A program made the translations under genes and the position numbers. DNA of 64,000 nt, taken from the NCBI GenBank assembly GCA_005888325.1, contig VAWU01000024.1:57589-121588 (forward strand), given 5' to 3'. Below the pieces are notes generated by a model. The model did not search any database. It saw only the letters and a list, made by a program, of their open reading frames with translations, and had not been told where the DNA came from. Positions 34,660 through 43,834 of the stretch are shown piece after piece (positions within the stretch are counted from its first letter, which is position 1; the number at the start of each line of letters is the position of its first letter). This DNA is from Actinomycetota bacterium (GTDB lineage: Bacteria > Actinomycetota > Acidimicrobiia > Acidimicrobiales > AC-14).

Positions 34660-35961
34660 GTGGCTCGCGTGGTCGAGACACCTCAGACCCGTTATGCGAA
34701 GAGCGGCGACGTTCACATCGCGTTCCAAGTGTGGGGGGACGGGCCATCGGACCTGGTCTTCTTCCCCGGGTTCGTATCGCACCTCGACCGGCTCGGTTCG
34801 TTCGCGCGCGTGATCGCCTTCGACAAGCGGGGCACCGGGCTCTCCGACCGGGTCGACATCACCGCGCTCGAGCGCCGGATGGACGACGTGCGCGCGGTGA
34901 TGGACTCGGCCGGATCCGAACGTGCGACCTTGTTGGGGGTCTCGGAAGGCGGCGCGCTCGCCACCGTGTTCGCGGCCACCTTTCCCGAGCACACATCCGC
35001 GCTCGTGCTCTACGGCTCCTTCGCCCGTCTCCTGGAGGACGACGACTATCCGTTCGGTCTCTCGGAGCAGCGGCTCAACTCGTTCGCGGACCACCTCGAG
35101 GCGCACTGGGGAACGGGTGTGTCCCTCGGCGCGTGGGCGCCCAGCGCCCGCGACGATGTCCGCCTCCGACACTGGTGGGCCGAGTTCCAGCGGCTGGCCG
35201 CCAGCCCGGGCGCGGCGGTGGCTTTCATTCGCACCTTCGGTGGGGTCGACGCGCGCGACGTGTTGTCCGCGATCAGTGTGCCCACGCTCGTCATACACCG
35301 CACCGGCGACCGGATGGTCACCATCCCACACGCCCGGTATCTGGCCGAGCACATCCCGGGCGCGCGGTTGGTCGAGCTACCCGGCGAGGACCACCTCTAC
35401 TTCGTGGGTGACCAGGACGCCATCCTCGACGCAATCGAGGAGTTCGTCACCGGGAGCCGCGCCACCATCAAGCCCGATCGCGCGCTGGCGACGGTGCTGT
35501 TCACCGACATCGTGGCCTCGACGGCGCGCGCGGCCGACCTCGGCGACCGCAAGTGGCGCGATCTCCTCGAGGCCTGGCAAGCGAGGGTGCGCAGGTTGCT
35601 CGAGCGCTATCGCGGCCGTGAGGTCAACACGACGGGTGACGGCTTCCTCGCCACATTCGACGGCCCCGAGCGCGCCATCCACTGCGCGACGGCGATCACA
35701 CGCGAGTCACCACCGATCGGGATCGACGTGCGCGCCGGTCTGCACACCGGTCTCTGCGAGATCATGGATGAGGATGTCGGTGGCATCGCCGTGCACCTCG
35801 CAGCTCGCATCGTGGCCGAGGCAGAGCCCGGCGAAGTTCTCGTCTCCAGCACCGTCAAGGACCTCGTGGCCGGATCGGGCATCGCATTCGTGGACCGCGG
35901 GCTCCACGCGCTCAAAGGTGTGCCCGACGAGTGGCGGTTGTACGGGTTGACCACCGCCTGA
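34660..35961 (+). CDS. Alpha/beta-hydrolase-adenylate cyclase fusion (Rv1900c/LipJ-like)
   Basis: A 433-residue cytoplasmic protein. Residues 1-265 form an alpha/beta-hydrolase: VFFPGFVSHLDRL, the nucleophile motif LLGVSEGGALA and the late His in GEDHLYFVG. Residues 275-430 are a class III nucleotide cyclase: VLFTDIVASTARAADLGDRKW with the metal Asp, NTTGDGFLATFDGP, GLHTGLCEIMDEDVGG and VHLAARI. The domain order matches mycobacterial Rv1900c. The substrate-pocket Lys and the transition-state Asn of classical cyclases are replaced (Asn, His). GTG at 34660 has GGGGAAG upstream and is preferred to ATG 34573. Confidence 0.9.
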   Translation: MARVVETPQTRYAKSGDVHIAFQVWGDGPSDLVFFPGFVSHLDRLGSFARVIAFDKRGTGLSDRVDITALERRMDDVRAVMDSAGSERATLLGVSEGGALATVFAATFPEHTSALVLYGSFARLLEDDDYPFGLSEQRLNSFADHLEAHWGTGVSLGAWAPSARDDVRLRHWWAEFQRLAASPGAAVAFIRTFGGVDARDVLSAISVPTLVIHRTGDRMVTIPHARYLAEHIPGARLVELPGEDHLYFVGDQDAILDAIEEFVTGSRATIKPDRALATVLFTDIVASTARAADLGDRKWRDLLEAWQARVRRLLERYRGREVNTTGDGFLATFDGPERAIHCATAITRESPPIGIDVRAGLHTGLCEIMDEDVGGIAVHLAARIVAEAEPGEVLVSSTVKDLVAGSGIAFVDRGLHALKGVPDEWRLYGLTTA

Positions 35962-35993
35962 CTGCTTCTACGCGCGCGGGGTCGGCACTTCGT

Positions 35994-36545
35994 TCACTCC
36001 GCCACATCGCCCTCTAAGAACAACTCCGAGAAAGGCTCCGGGTCGCCGACGCTGGTCGCGGAGGTGCCACGCCGAACGAACTCACGCCGACTGGGCCAGC
36101 GGGTGACGAACTGATCGTTGGTGGACGAGTCCCAGCGGATGAAGGTCACGTCGTGCACGTCGATGCGGAACAGGTGGAAACGACCGGGTTGCGGCTCCCA
36201 CCCGGCTGCGGCGTGGATGGCTCGGGCGTAACCCTGCTGCACGGCCGGATCGAGCTCAGCGATGGCGTGACCTCGGACCTTGTATTCGCCCTCAGTGCCC
36301 TCCCTGCTCGTCACGATGCTGTGAACGAGGATCCTCGCGTCGCGCTGCAAGTCCGCAGCCTTGCGAGACCCCCAACCCATCGACAACCACAGATTCCCGT
36401 CCCAGAACAACGGCTCGACAGGACTCAGCCGCGGCGACCCGTCTCTCCGGATCGTGCCGACGAGGACGACGCCGGGGTCGCCGAGGCGGTGTCTGCCGAG
36501 CTCCGCGAGGGTCGTCTGCTCCAGTTCGAACTCACCCCAGCGCAT
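35994..36545 (-). CDS. PPOX-class pyridoxamine 5'-phosphate oxidase-like protein
   Basis: A 183-residue split-barrel flavin protein: VVLVGTIRRDGSPRLSPVEPLFWDGNLWLSM is the FMN/F420-binding half, followed by ILVHSIVTSREGTEGEYKVRG and a C-terminal RFHLFRIDVHDVTFIRW strand. The exact cofactor, FMN or F420, is unclear. ATG at 36545 follows a GAGGTT site. It is convergent with the cyclase and lies 33 bases from the MOSC gene. Confidence 0.86.
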   Translation of the reverse strand: MRWGEFELEQTTLAELGRHRLGDPGVVLVGTIRRDGSPRLSPVEPLFWDGNLWLSMGWGSRKAADLQRDARILVHSIVTSREGTEGEYKVRGHAIAELDPAVQQGYARAIHAAAGWEPQPGRFHLFRIDVHDVTFIRWDSSTNDQFVTRWPSRREFVRRGTSATSVGDPEPFSELFLEGDVAE

Positions 36546-36578
36546 GCGAACCTCCTCATGAAAGAGATGGCCGCGTCT

Positions 36579-37463
36579 TCACATCAGCGTGACCGCGTCG
36601 CCCTCTCGGATCGTGCCTGCGGCTTCCACGGTGGCGTAGACGCCGGCACAGGGGTACATCCCTCCGGCGACGTCGATGCGGTTCTGCCGGACGAGCGTGC
36701 GGAGAACCTCGGTGTCCTTCGGAAGCTCGTCCTGGGCCAACGTCGTCATCACGCAGCGCGGATCGGGGATGGCGACACCGATGCGCGCCTCGCCACCGAT
36801 CTGGAGCCCGCGGCCGGTCCATCCGTTCTCGAGAAACCCGCCTTCCTGCGTACCGACGATGAGGTTCATCCGAAAACGACGCTCGTCGAACCGACTTTCG
36901 GGCCGGAGCTCGTTCAGCCGGTCGAGGGTAGACGTCGTCATGACAGATACAGGGAAGAGATCGAAGAACGCACCGACGGGCACCGCCGAAGGGAGACCGG
37001 CTGCGGCGAAGAACGCCGAGCCCAGCTTCGACTCGGTCACGGTGTCGCGGTGTCCCTCGGGGTCCAGGTCCTCGACATCCGGGTGGTACTGGTCGATGGT
37101 GAAGTCCTCAGGCGCGGCGCGCTCCAGCTTCACGGGGCGTCCGAAGAAGCCGGAAAGGGTGGCGTCGAGATCGGGAGTATCGCTCCCGATCGAGGTGCCG
37201 TCCGGGAGCGTGATCAGTACCGGCGGTTGCTCGTCGCCCGCCTCCGGGGCCTCGAGGAACGCGGCCCGGCACCCGAGCAGGTGCGGTCCGAGCCGTGGAC
37301 TCTTGCCGCTCATCACCTTGCCGGTCGCGGTGTCGACGAGCGCGTAGGCGCGGTCACCGACGAAACCCCTTTCCGTCAGGTCAGATGCCCCGACCTTCTC
37401 ACCTCGCATCGACTTGACGGGATATCTCCACAGCGACTTGACGGCACCGACAACCTCACTCAT
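36579..37463 (-). CDS. MOSC-domain protein (MOSC_N plus MOSC)
   Basis: A 294-residue protein. The N-terminal beta barrel starts VKSLWRYPVKSMRGEKV and the MOSC domain contains RFRMNLIVGT and the conserved Cys in IPDPRCVMTTL. The family binds molybdenum cofactor and includes amidoxime-reducing and sulfur-handling enzymes. ATG at 37463 (MSEVVGAVK) is chosen over 37523. The ending YATVEAAGTIREGDAVTL is typical. It is divergent from the DJ-1-like gene. Confidence 0.9.
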   Translation of the reverse strand: MSEVVGAVKSLWRYPVKSMRGEKVGASDLTERGFVGDRAYALVDTATGKVMSGKSPRLGPHLLGCRAAFLEAPEAGDEQPPVLITLPDGTSIGSDTPDLDATLSGFFGRPVKLERAAPEDFTIDQYHPDVEDLDPEGHRDTVTESKLGSAFFAAAGLPSAVPVGAFFDLFPVSVMTTSTLDRLNELRPESRFDERRFRMNLIVGTQEGGFLENGWTGRGLQIGGEARIGVAIPDPRCVMTTLAQDELPKDTEVLRTLVRQNRIDVAGGMYPCAGVYATVEAAGTIREGDAVTLM

Positions 37464-37496
37464 CGCAGGTCCCCTCGGTTCGAAACGACGTCCCAT

Positions 37497-37525
37497 CCTT
37501 GCCCTGCGACCCGTGTCGGGCAAGG
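37497..37525. promoter_or_regulatory. Two-step hairpin in the MOSC / DJ-1-like divergent gap
   Basis: CCTTGCC (37497-37503) pairs with GGCAAGG (37519-37525), and inside it CGAC (37507-37510) pairs with GTCG (37515-37518) around a 4-base loop. It falls in the shared upstream region of two divergent genes, so it is a candidate operator or a 5' leader structure, not a terminator. Confidence 0.45.
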
Positions 37526-37576
37526 GTGTCGGACCCCCGTTGCGGGCCGGGTCTGCACGGTGTCCTCTAGCGTCGG

Positions 37577-38347
37577 GTGATCGCCACCGTTCTGATCCCC
37601 GTGCCCGACCGGGACTTCGACGTCACGGAGGTGGCGGTGCCGTGGCGGCTGCTGACGCGCGCCGGCCATTGCGTACGGTTCGCCACCGAGCGCGGCGGCA
37701 CCGCACCGGCGGCCGACCCGCGGCTGCTCGACGGCGTGATCTTCGGGCAGCTCGGCGCGGCCGCCGAACCAAAGGCCTTCTACGCGGAGATGCAGCGCAG
37801 CGAGGAGTTCCGCGCGCCGCTTGCGTGGGCGGACATCGAACCCGACGAGCTCGATGGTTTGATCCTGCCGGGAGGACATGCGCCCGGCATGCGCCAGTAC
37901 CTGGGAAACGAGTTGCTCCGCGGCAAGGTCGCCGAGTACTGGGCGCTCGGCCGACCGACCGGCGCCATCTGTCACGGCGTGCTGGTCCTCGCCCGCACGT
38001 GCGACCCGACGACAGGGCGCAGCCTCCTGTACGGGCGCCGGACCACCTGTCTGCCCAAGTACATGGAGCGGTCCGCGTACCTCGCCACCGCATGGCGACT
38101 CGGGCGCTACTACCGCACCTATCCCGCGTACGTCGAGGACGAGGTCCGAGGCGCGCTGCGAGACCCCGGCGACTTCGTGCGAGGCCCACGTGTGCTGTCC
38201 AGGCGCGGCACCGAAATCGACGACGGCCCTTCGTTCTTCGTCCGAGACGACAATTACGTCTCGGCGCGATGGCCGGGCGATGCCTACCTGTTCGCGAAAC
38301 GATTCGCCGACCTGACTCAGAGGCTGACCTCCTCCGGCCGGCACTAA
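37577..38347 (+). CDS. DJ-1/PfpI-family (class I glutamine amidotransferase-like) protein
   Basis: A 256-residue flavodoxin-like protein. The nucleophile elbow is Cys132-His133 in [13 protein letters not shown], and [18 protein letters not shown] gives the upstream acid region. Family members are glyoxalases, chaperones, deglycases or peptidases. The C-terminal part ([10 protein letters not shown]) ends normally. GTG at 37577 begins [15 protein letters not shown], the first strand. It stands in front of the hybrid kinase gene, 25 bases away, and may share its transcript. Confidence 0.87.
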   Translation: MIATVLIPVPDRDFDVTEVAVPWRLLTRAGHCVRFATERGGTAPAADPRLLDGVIFGQLGAAAEPKAFYAEMQRSEEFRAPLAWADIEPDELDGLILPGGHAPGMRQYLGNELLRGKVAEYWALGRPTGAICHGVLVLARTCDPTTGRSLLYGRRTTCLPKYMERSAYLATAWRLGRYYRTYPAYVEDEVRGALRDPGDFVRGPRVLSRRGTEIDDGPSFFVRDDNYVSARWPGDAYLFAKRFADLTQRLTSSGRH

Positions 38348-38372
38348 AGGTGGATCCGCGGGACTCCGACAC

Positions 38373-40676
38373 ATGGATGAGCCGCCTCCACATGTTCACA
38401 CCCCGACGGACCACGCCACCCCTCGATCGGTCTGCGCACCGAGAGCGACGGAGCTCACGGCTGCCCAGGTGACCCAGGACGTGAAGCCCTCGCGGCGGAT
38501 GTCGGCGACACCGTCCGCGCCGGCCGGCGTCGGTCGACGTGCCCGGTTCCGTCCGGAGATCGCGGCGGCCGCCGTCCTCTCGGCTGCGTTCCTCGGCATG
38601 TCTCTCCTCGCGGCCGGCGACACGGGTTTCTGGAACGCGGTGGACGACATCGCACAGGTGATCGCGCCGGCCACGGCTTCACTCTCGTGCCTGTCGGCGG
38701 CGCGTCGGCGCGACGGACCGGTGCGTGTCGTGTTGCTGCTCCTCGCAGCCGGGACGGCGCTCTGGTGTGCCGGCCAGGTCCACTGGTCGTGGTGGGAGAT
38801 CCGCAAGGGCGACCCGCCGCCCACCCCTTCGATCGAAGACGTGGCGTTCCTGGGCGCGGCGGTGTTGTTCGTCGTGGCGGTGGCCCTGCTGCTGAACAGC
38901 GCGGCGCGGCACCGCTCGCGGCTGCGAGCCGGGATCGAGGGCCTGATGATCGCGGGCAGCGTCCTCTGTGTCAGCTGGTCGCTGGTGCTGCGGACGGTGT
39001 TCACCGAGTCGGACAGCTCCATGGTCGCGCATCTGGTGCTGCTCGCGTATCCGGTGCTCGACGTCATCGTCCTGGCGATGCTGCTCTTCGCCCTGACCCG
39101 CGTCCAAGGCGCGGCGCGGGTGATGATCAAGCCGCTCGCGCTCGGCATCGGCGCGATTGCCGTGGCCGACAGCGTCTTCACCGGCCTCACCGCCCTGGAC
39201 CGCTACAACGGCGTGCAGCCCAACGATGCCGGGTGGTTCATCGGCTTCCTCGTCATCGCCGTGGCCGCGCGGCACTCGACGAGACCCGAAACTCCCGAGC
39301 CGGCCGGCGCCCGCGGCCAGCGCCTCCTTCTCACCCTTCCCAGCCTCTCGCTCATCGGCGTCGTGCTGACCGTCGGCGTACGCCAGGCGGGCGGGGAGGC
39401 CATCGATGGCACCTTGGTCTGGCTCGCCCTCGGGCTGCTCGCCGTCAGCGTCATCTATCACCTGTCGGTGATCTTCGAGAACCAGGCTCTTGGCGCGCAC
39501 CTGGCCGCCGCCCGCGACGAGGCGCTTGCGGCATCGGAGATGAAGTCGCAATTCCTCGCCAACATGAGCCACGAGATCCGTACGCCGATGAACGGCGTCA
39601 TCGGCCTCACCGCCTTGCTGCTGGACTCCGAGCTCGACGACGAGCAGCAAGAGCTCGCGGAGGGCGTGGCCACCTCGGCCGAGAGCCTGCTCGGGGTCAT
39701 CAACGACATCCTCGACTTCTCCAAGATCGAGGCGGGCAAGCTCACGCTCGAGGAGATCGAGTTCGACCTCGAGGATCTGCTCGACGACGTCACCACCATC
39801 GTCGCCGACGGCGCACGACGGAAAGGACTCGAGCTCGTGGCGTACAGCGAGCCCGGGCTCTGGACCAAACGGCGCGGCGATCCCGTGCGCCTCCGCCAGA
39901 TCCTGCTCAACCTCGCATCGAACGCGGTCAAGTTCACGAGCGCGGGCCACGTCATCATTCGTGCGGTGGCTCCCCCCTCGAGTGTCGACAGTCGGGAGGT
40001 CCGCTTCGAGGTGGTCGACTCCGGGATCGGGATCGCCCCTGCCGATCAGGAGCACCTGTTCGATCCCTTCTCCCAGGTGGACGCGTCGACGACGCGGAGG
40101 TTCGGCGGTACCGGACTCGGCTTGGCCATCGTCAAGCAGCTCACCGAGCTGCAGGGTGGGAGCATCACGGTCGAAAGCCAGGAGGGCGGCGGAACCACCT
40201 TCGGGGTCACGGTGCCGCTGCCCGTCGAGAATTCGACGGCCACCACGGAGACATTGCTCGACGTTCTCGTCGGCCTTCGCGCGTTGGTCGTCGACGACAA
40301 CACGGTCAACCGGATGATTCTGGCCCACACGCTGAGGTCGTGGGGCGTCGTCGTCGAAGACGCAGCGGAAGCCGAAGCCGCCCTCGCAGCCGTTCGGCGA
40401 CACCGGGGCGCCGAGAGCTTCGGGCTGTACCTACTGGATCACAACATGCCGGGGATGGACGGAGTCGACCTGTCCCGGACCATCCGCGACGAGGACCCGG
40501 ACACCCATCGGGTGACGCTGCTGCTCAGCTCCGGTGGGGGCGTCGACCGAGACGATGCCCGTGACGCAGGCGTCGACTCCGTCATGGTCAAACCCGTGCG
40601 CAACAGGGATCTGTTGCAGCGGGTCATCAGCGGTGTCGTCAAAGAGTCACTTCTCGGAGCCCGATCGGGCCACTAG
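38373..40676 (+). CDS. Membrane hybrid histidine kinase with receiver domain
   Basis: A 767-residue sensor kinase. Eight or so hydrophobic helices fill residues 62-370 in a MASE-like array. The kinase core has His400 in [19 protein letters not shown]-box [17 protein letters not shown] and [14 protein letters not shown]. The receiver domain carries Asp689 in [15 protein letters not shown]. The architecture resembles BarA-like kinases without the HPt. A single-domain receiver gene follows after 14 bases and may take the phosphate onward. The ATG at 38373 gives a long soluble leader; a shorter start is possible. Confidence 0.92.
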   Translation: MDEPPPHVHTPTDHATPRSVCAPRATELTAAQVTQDVKPSRRMSATPSAPAGVGRRARFRPEIAAAAVLSAAFLGMSLLAAGDTGFWNAVDDIAQVIAPATASLSCLSAARRRDGPVRVVLLLLAAGTALWCAGQVHWSWWEIRKGDPPPTPSIEDVAFLGAAVLFVVAVALLLNSAARHRSRLRAGIEGLMIAGSVLCVSWSLVLRTVFTESDSSMVAHLVLLAYPVLDVIVLAMLLFALTRVQGAARVMIKPLALGIGAIAVADSVFTGLTALDRYNGVQPNDAGWFIGFLVIAVAARHSTRPETPEPAGARGQRLLLTLPSLSLIGVVLTVGVRQAGGEAIDGTLVWLALGLLAVSVIYHLSVIFENQALGAHLAAARDEALAASEMKSQFLANMSHEIRTPMNGVIGLTALLLDSELDDEQQELAEGVATSAESLLGVINDILDFSKIEAGKLTLEEIEFDLEDLLDDVTTIVADGARRKGLELVAYSEPGLWTKRRGDPVRLRQILLNLASNAVKFTSAGHVIIRAVAPPSSVDSREVRFEVVDSGIGIAPADQEHLFDPFSQVDASTTRRFGGTGLGLAIVKQLTELQGGSITVESQEGGGTTFGVTVPLPVENSTATTETLLDVLVGLRALVVDDNTVNRMILAHTLRSWGVVVEDAAEAEAALAAVRRHRGAESFGLYLLDHNMPGMDGVDLSRTIRDEDPDTHRVTLLLSSGGGVDRDDARDAGVDSVMVKPVRNRDLLQRVISGVVKESLLGARSGH

Positions 40677-40690
40677 CAAGGAACGCCCAC

Positions 40691-41119
40691 ATGAAGCGCA
40701 TTCTTCTCGTCGAAGACAACAAGATGAACCAGCTCGTCGCGGTCAAGACTCTGCAGAAGCTGGGCTACGTGGTCAGGGTCGCGAACGATGGCTCAGAAGC
40801 GCTCGACAACTACAGCGGCGGCGAGTTCGACGCCATCCTGATGGACTGCCAGATGCCGGGCATCGACGGCTTCGAGACGACGTTGAGGTTCCGCGAACGT
40901 CAGGCTGCGACCGGTGCGCCTCCCACACCCATCATCGGTCTGAGCGCACGGGCGATGGACACCGATCGCCGCGACGCCCTCGCCGTCGGCATGGACGATT
41001 ACCTCACGAAGCCGTTGCGGGTCGACGAGCTGAGGACGGTGCTCGGCCGGTGGATACGCACCGACGACGAGAGCCCGGACGATGCGGTGTCGACGGTGGA
41101 CGCCGACAAGATCCTCTGA
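40691..41119 (+). CDS. Single-domain response regulator (CheY-like)
   Basis: A 142-residue receiver with no output domain. Asp8-Asn9 region VEDNKMNQ, phosphate-accepting Asp52 in ILMDCQMPGIDG, Ser/Ala in GLSARAMD and Lys in DYLTKPL are all present. It has a C-terminal acidic tail (DDESPDDAVSTVDADK). ATG at 40691 has AAGGAACG upstream. It most likely works with the hybrid kinase just before it as a phosphorelay sink or carrier. Confidence 0.92.
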   Translation: MKRILLVEDNKMNQLVAVKTLQKLGYVVRVANDGSEALDNYSGGEFDAILMDCQMPGIDGFETTLRFRERQAATGAPPTPIIGLSARAMDTDRRDALAVGMDDYLTKPLRVDELRTVLGRWIRTDDESPDDAVSTVDADKIL

Positions 41120-41191
41120 TCCAAGCCGCCGTCTCGCGCCGAATCAAGTGCGTTCGGCGAGTTCGGTGCTCGCGGAACAGGAGGATCCGTC

Positions 41192-41596
41192 ATGTCACTC
41201 GTCCGTCTCCTTCCTGCTTGGTTCCATGCCATCGCCGACTATGCCGTCGGCCTCTCGCTGATCGTCGTCGCGGTGGCGGTGGGCGGCTCGGCCGGGGCGG
41301 TGGCCACCGGTGTCGTCGTGGGCGCCACGGTCCTCGTCGTCAGCATGCTGACGAAGTACCCGCTCGGCGTGGCGAAGGTGCTCCCGTTCACCGTTCACTC
41401 TGCCGGCGACTACCTCGCGGCGGCGCTGTTGCTCGGCGCGCCGTGGGCCTTGAACTTCGCCGACGGCGATGGTGGCCTGGCCGCGTTCTACGTCGTCGCG
41501 GGCGTCGCGGTGCTCGCGGTGAGCCTCATCACCAACTACCAGTACAGCCCGAAGCGGGAATGGGGCACGGCGAAGGCTGCTGCGAGCCCTGCCTGA
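41192..41596 (+). CDS. Small four-helix membrane protein with internal repeat (SPW-like)
   Basis: A 134-residue membrane protein with four helices arranged as two similar halves. Each half opens with H-x-x-A/G-D-Y: WFHAIADYAVGLSL and TVHSAGDYLAAALLLGAPWAL. The APW and repeat pattern recall SPW-repeat proteins, but the match is loose. ATG at 41192 follows GGAGGATCC. Function unknown. Confidence 0.7.
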   Translation: MSLVRLLPAWFHAIADYAVGLSLIVVAVAVGGSAGAVATGVVVGATVLVVSMLTKYPLGVAKVLPFTVHSAGDYLAAALLLGAPWALNFADGDGGLAAFYVVAGVAVLAVSLITNYQYSPKREWGTAKAAASPA

Positions 41597-41620
41597 GCAG
41601 CACCGGGCAACGGTGAAGTG

Positions 41621-41656
41621 CCACTGGGTTGGACGGCGACTCGTCCAACCCAGTGG
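41621..41656. terminator. Perfect 14-bp hairpin
   Basis: CCACTGGGTTGGAC (41621-41634) pairs exactly with GTCCAACCCAGTGG (41643-41656) across an 8-base loop. It lies between a plus-strand gene and a minus-strand tRNA gene, so it can stop transcripts from both. Confidence 0.75.
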
Positions 41657-41702
41657 AGCGGTCAGGGCGACGACGCGTCGAGGTTCGCGTCGTGGACGTG
41701 AG

Positions 41703-41774
41703 CTCGGGGGGGAGGACTCGAACCCCCAATAACAGGGCCAGAACCTGCCGTGTTGCCGATTACACCACCCCCGA
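41703..41774 (-). tRNA. tRNA-Gln (CUG)
   Basis: Acceptor TCGGGGG pairs with CCCCCGA; the anticodon loop TTCTGGC gives CUG; the T arm reads GGGGGTTCGAGTCCTCC with one G-U pair. CCA is not encoded. It lies 19 bases downstream of, and on the same strand as, the gltX fusion gene, so it may be read from the same transcript. Confidence 0.93.
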
Positions 41775-41793
41775 ATGGGCGGAAGCGGTCAGG

Positions 41794-43806
41794 TTAGCCG
41801 CTCGTCTTGCGTTGCCGCACACGGGTGACGACCTGGTCGACGCCGCTCACCTCGCGGAACCCGAAGATCCGCCCAAGCCCCACGGCAACGGCCTCGCGCG
41901 CGATGAACTTCGCCTCGGTCGCTCCGTGAATCGGGCTCGTGCGTGTCGGCGAGGCCCACCCCACGAGGTTCAGCTCGCCGGCCATCGACGTGAGCCGCAG
42001 CGAGTGGAAGGGATCGGACACGAGCAGCACGCGGTCGATCCCGTCCGCGTGCAGGAACGAGGCGGCCGCGGCGAGCGACTGCCAGGAGGAGCGCCCCGTG
42101 ACCTCGCGGCGGATGGCGTCGTCGGGGACCCCCTGAGTGTGCAGGTAGTCCGCCGATGCCGTCGCCTCCGTGAAGCGATCCCCCGGCTGGCGGCCGCCGG
42201 TCACGACGATGACGGGTGCCAGCCTGCGCCGGTAGAGCTCGACGGCGTGATCGAGACGGGCGCGGAGCACCTCGGACGGCCGGCCGTCGTACTGCGCGGC
42301 GCCGAGCACCACGATGGCTTGCGCAGGACGGGCCTGGTCACGCCGCGACGTCATCCAGACCTGCACGAAGGTCACGCCGAAGTACACGACGACGACTGCG
42401 AACAGGCCCAGCAGGATCCGCAGCAGCGCCTCGCGCAGCCGCTCGAGCGCGCGCTCGCGACCGAGCAGCTCGAGCGACTCGAACAGCGGGGGGCCCACGG
42501 TGCGACCGGTGACGGCGACACGGATGGGAACCTGGGCCTTGTTGAGCTTCAACCCGTGGCGCTCGCCGATGACGGCCGTGAGCTCGTGCAGCGCATCGCG
42601 CTGCCACGCGCACGTCTCGTACTCACGAAGCGCATCGTCGACGATGGCGAGCGACGTGAGCTGACCCGTCACCTTCTCCCACGCCGCCTGGTCGATCGCG
42701 GGCTTGTCGAGGAAGAGGAAATCCACCCACGTCGGCACCTCGGCGAGCGTCTTCACCCGCTGCTGCACCTCGGGCGCGATGGCCTCGAACCGGGCGGGGT
42801 CGTACGCCTCCGGCGGCCATGGGGCGTCGAGCTCCAGCCAGGGCGTCGCCTCGCGGACGAACGTCGCCACCGGCATCGCCCGGATGTACTCGGCGTTGAT
42901 GTGGTCGAGCTTCTTGACGTCGAAGTAGGCGGACGCCTTGGTGACGTGTTCGAGCTCGAACTCGGCCACCAGCTCCTCGACCGTGAGGATCTCCCGCCCG
43001 TCGGCCGGCGCCCAACCCAGCAGGGCCAGGTAGTTGCGCATCGCAGCCGCGAGGTAACCGCGCTCGCGATACTCCTCGAGGGCGACGTCGTCGCGCCGCT
43101 TCGAGAGCTTCTGGCGCTTCTCGTTCACGATCATCGGGAGGTGCGCGAAGACGGGATCGTTCTCTGCACCCAGCGCCCGGCGCAGGAGCAGGGCTCGGGG
43201 CGTCGACGACAGCAGGTCCTCGCCCCGCACGACGTGGGTGATCCCCATGTCGAGGTCGTCGACCGCGTTGGCGAGCAGGAACACCGAGGTGCCGTCGGAA
43301 CGGAGGATCACGAAGTCCTCCAGCGCGTCGTGGGCGAACCGCACCTCGCCTCGGATCAGGTCGTGCACGACCGTGTCACCTTCGTCGGGCGTGCGAAAGC
43401 GCACGACGCGTGCGTCTCCCGGGCCGAGCCCCCGATCGCGGCAGTACCCGTCGTAGCCGGGCTTGGGGTTGTCCTTGGTTCGGGCGTCGATCAGCTCGCG
43501 CGTGCAGTCGCACCAGTACGCCCGCCCCTCGTCGAGCAACCGCTGCGCCGAGGCGCGGTACAGCTCCAGCCGACCCGACTGCCGCACGGGCCCCTCGTCC
43601 CAGTCGAGGCCGAGCCAACGCAGCGCGCTCGAGATCCCGTCGACGAGGTCTTCGCGCGAACGCGCGGCGTCGGTGTCCTCGATGCGCAGGACGAAGGTGC
43701 CCCCGGTGTGGCGGGCGAAGAGCCAGTTGAACAGCGCCGAGCGGGCGCTCCCCACGTGCAGGAAACCGGTCGGCGCGGGCGAGAAGCGAACTCGGGGGCC
43801 CGGCAT
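41794..43806 (-). CDS. gltX: Glutamyl-tRNA synthetase fused to a membrane YdcF/DUF218 domain
   Basis: A 670-residue fusion in one continuous frame. Residues 1-455 are GluRS: FSPAPTGFLHVGSARSALFNW (HIGH-type), LRIEDTD, KRQKLSKRRDD (KMSKS-type) and the C-terminal GPPLFESLELLG. Directly after RLREALLR comes a membrane helix at about 461-484 (ILLGLFAVVVVYFGVTFVQVW) and a DUF218/ElyC-SanA-YdcF domain (IVVLGAAQYDGRPSEVLRARLDHAVELY; VVTGGRQPGDRFTEA). No start codon lies between the GluRS end and the membrane helix, so a separate translation start is unlikely. It should glutamylate tRNA-Glu and, as in other actinobacteria, tRNA-Gln for GatCAB. ATG 43806. Confidence 0.88.
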   Translation of the reverse strand: MPGPRVRFSPAPTGFLHVGSARSALFNWLFARHTGGTFVLRIEDTDAARSREDLVDGISSALRWLGLDWDEGPVRQSGRLELYRASAQRLLDEGRAYWCDCTRELIDARTKDNPKPGYDGYCRDRGLGPGDARVVRFRTPDEGDTVVHDLIRGEVRFAHDALEDFVILRSDGTSVFLLANAVDDLDMGITHVVRGEDLLSSTPRALLLRRALGAENDPVFAHLPMIVNEKRQKLSKRRDDVALEEYRERGYLAAAMRNYLALLGWAPADGREILTVEELVAEFELEHVTKASAYFDVKKLDHINAEYIRAMPVATFVREATPWLELDAPWPPEAYDPARFEAIAPEVQQRVKTLAEVPTWVDFLFLDKPAIDQAAWEKVTGQLTSLAIVDDALREYETCAWQRDALHELTAVIGERHGLKLNKAQVPIRVAVTGRTVGPPLFESLELLGRERALERLREALLRILLGLFAVVVVYFGVTFVQVWMTSRRDQARPAQAIVVLGAAQYDGRPSEVLRARLDHAVELYRRRLAPVIVVTGGRQPGDRFTEATASADYLHTQGVPDDAIRREVTGRSSWQSLAAAASFLHADGIDRVLLVSDPFHSLRLTSMAGELNLVGWASPTRTSPIHGATEAKFIAREAVAVGLGRIFGFREVSGVDQVVTRVRQRKTSG

Positions 43807-43809
43807 ACG

Positions 43810-43829
43810 GGTCGAGGCTACCCTCGACC
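43810..43829. promoter_or_regulatory. Palindrome between divergent gltX and proS
   Basis: GGTCGAGG-ctac-CCTCGACC is a perfect 8+8 inverted repeat that fills most of the 28-base gap between two divergent tRNA-synthetase starts. It covers the space where both initiation regions must lie and could act as a shared operator. Confidence 0.45.
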
Positions 43830-43834
43830 TTCCG

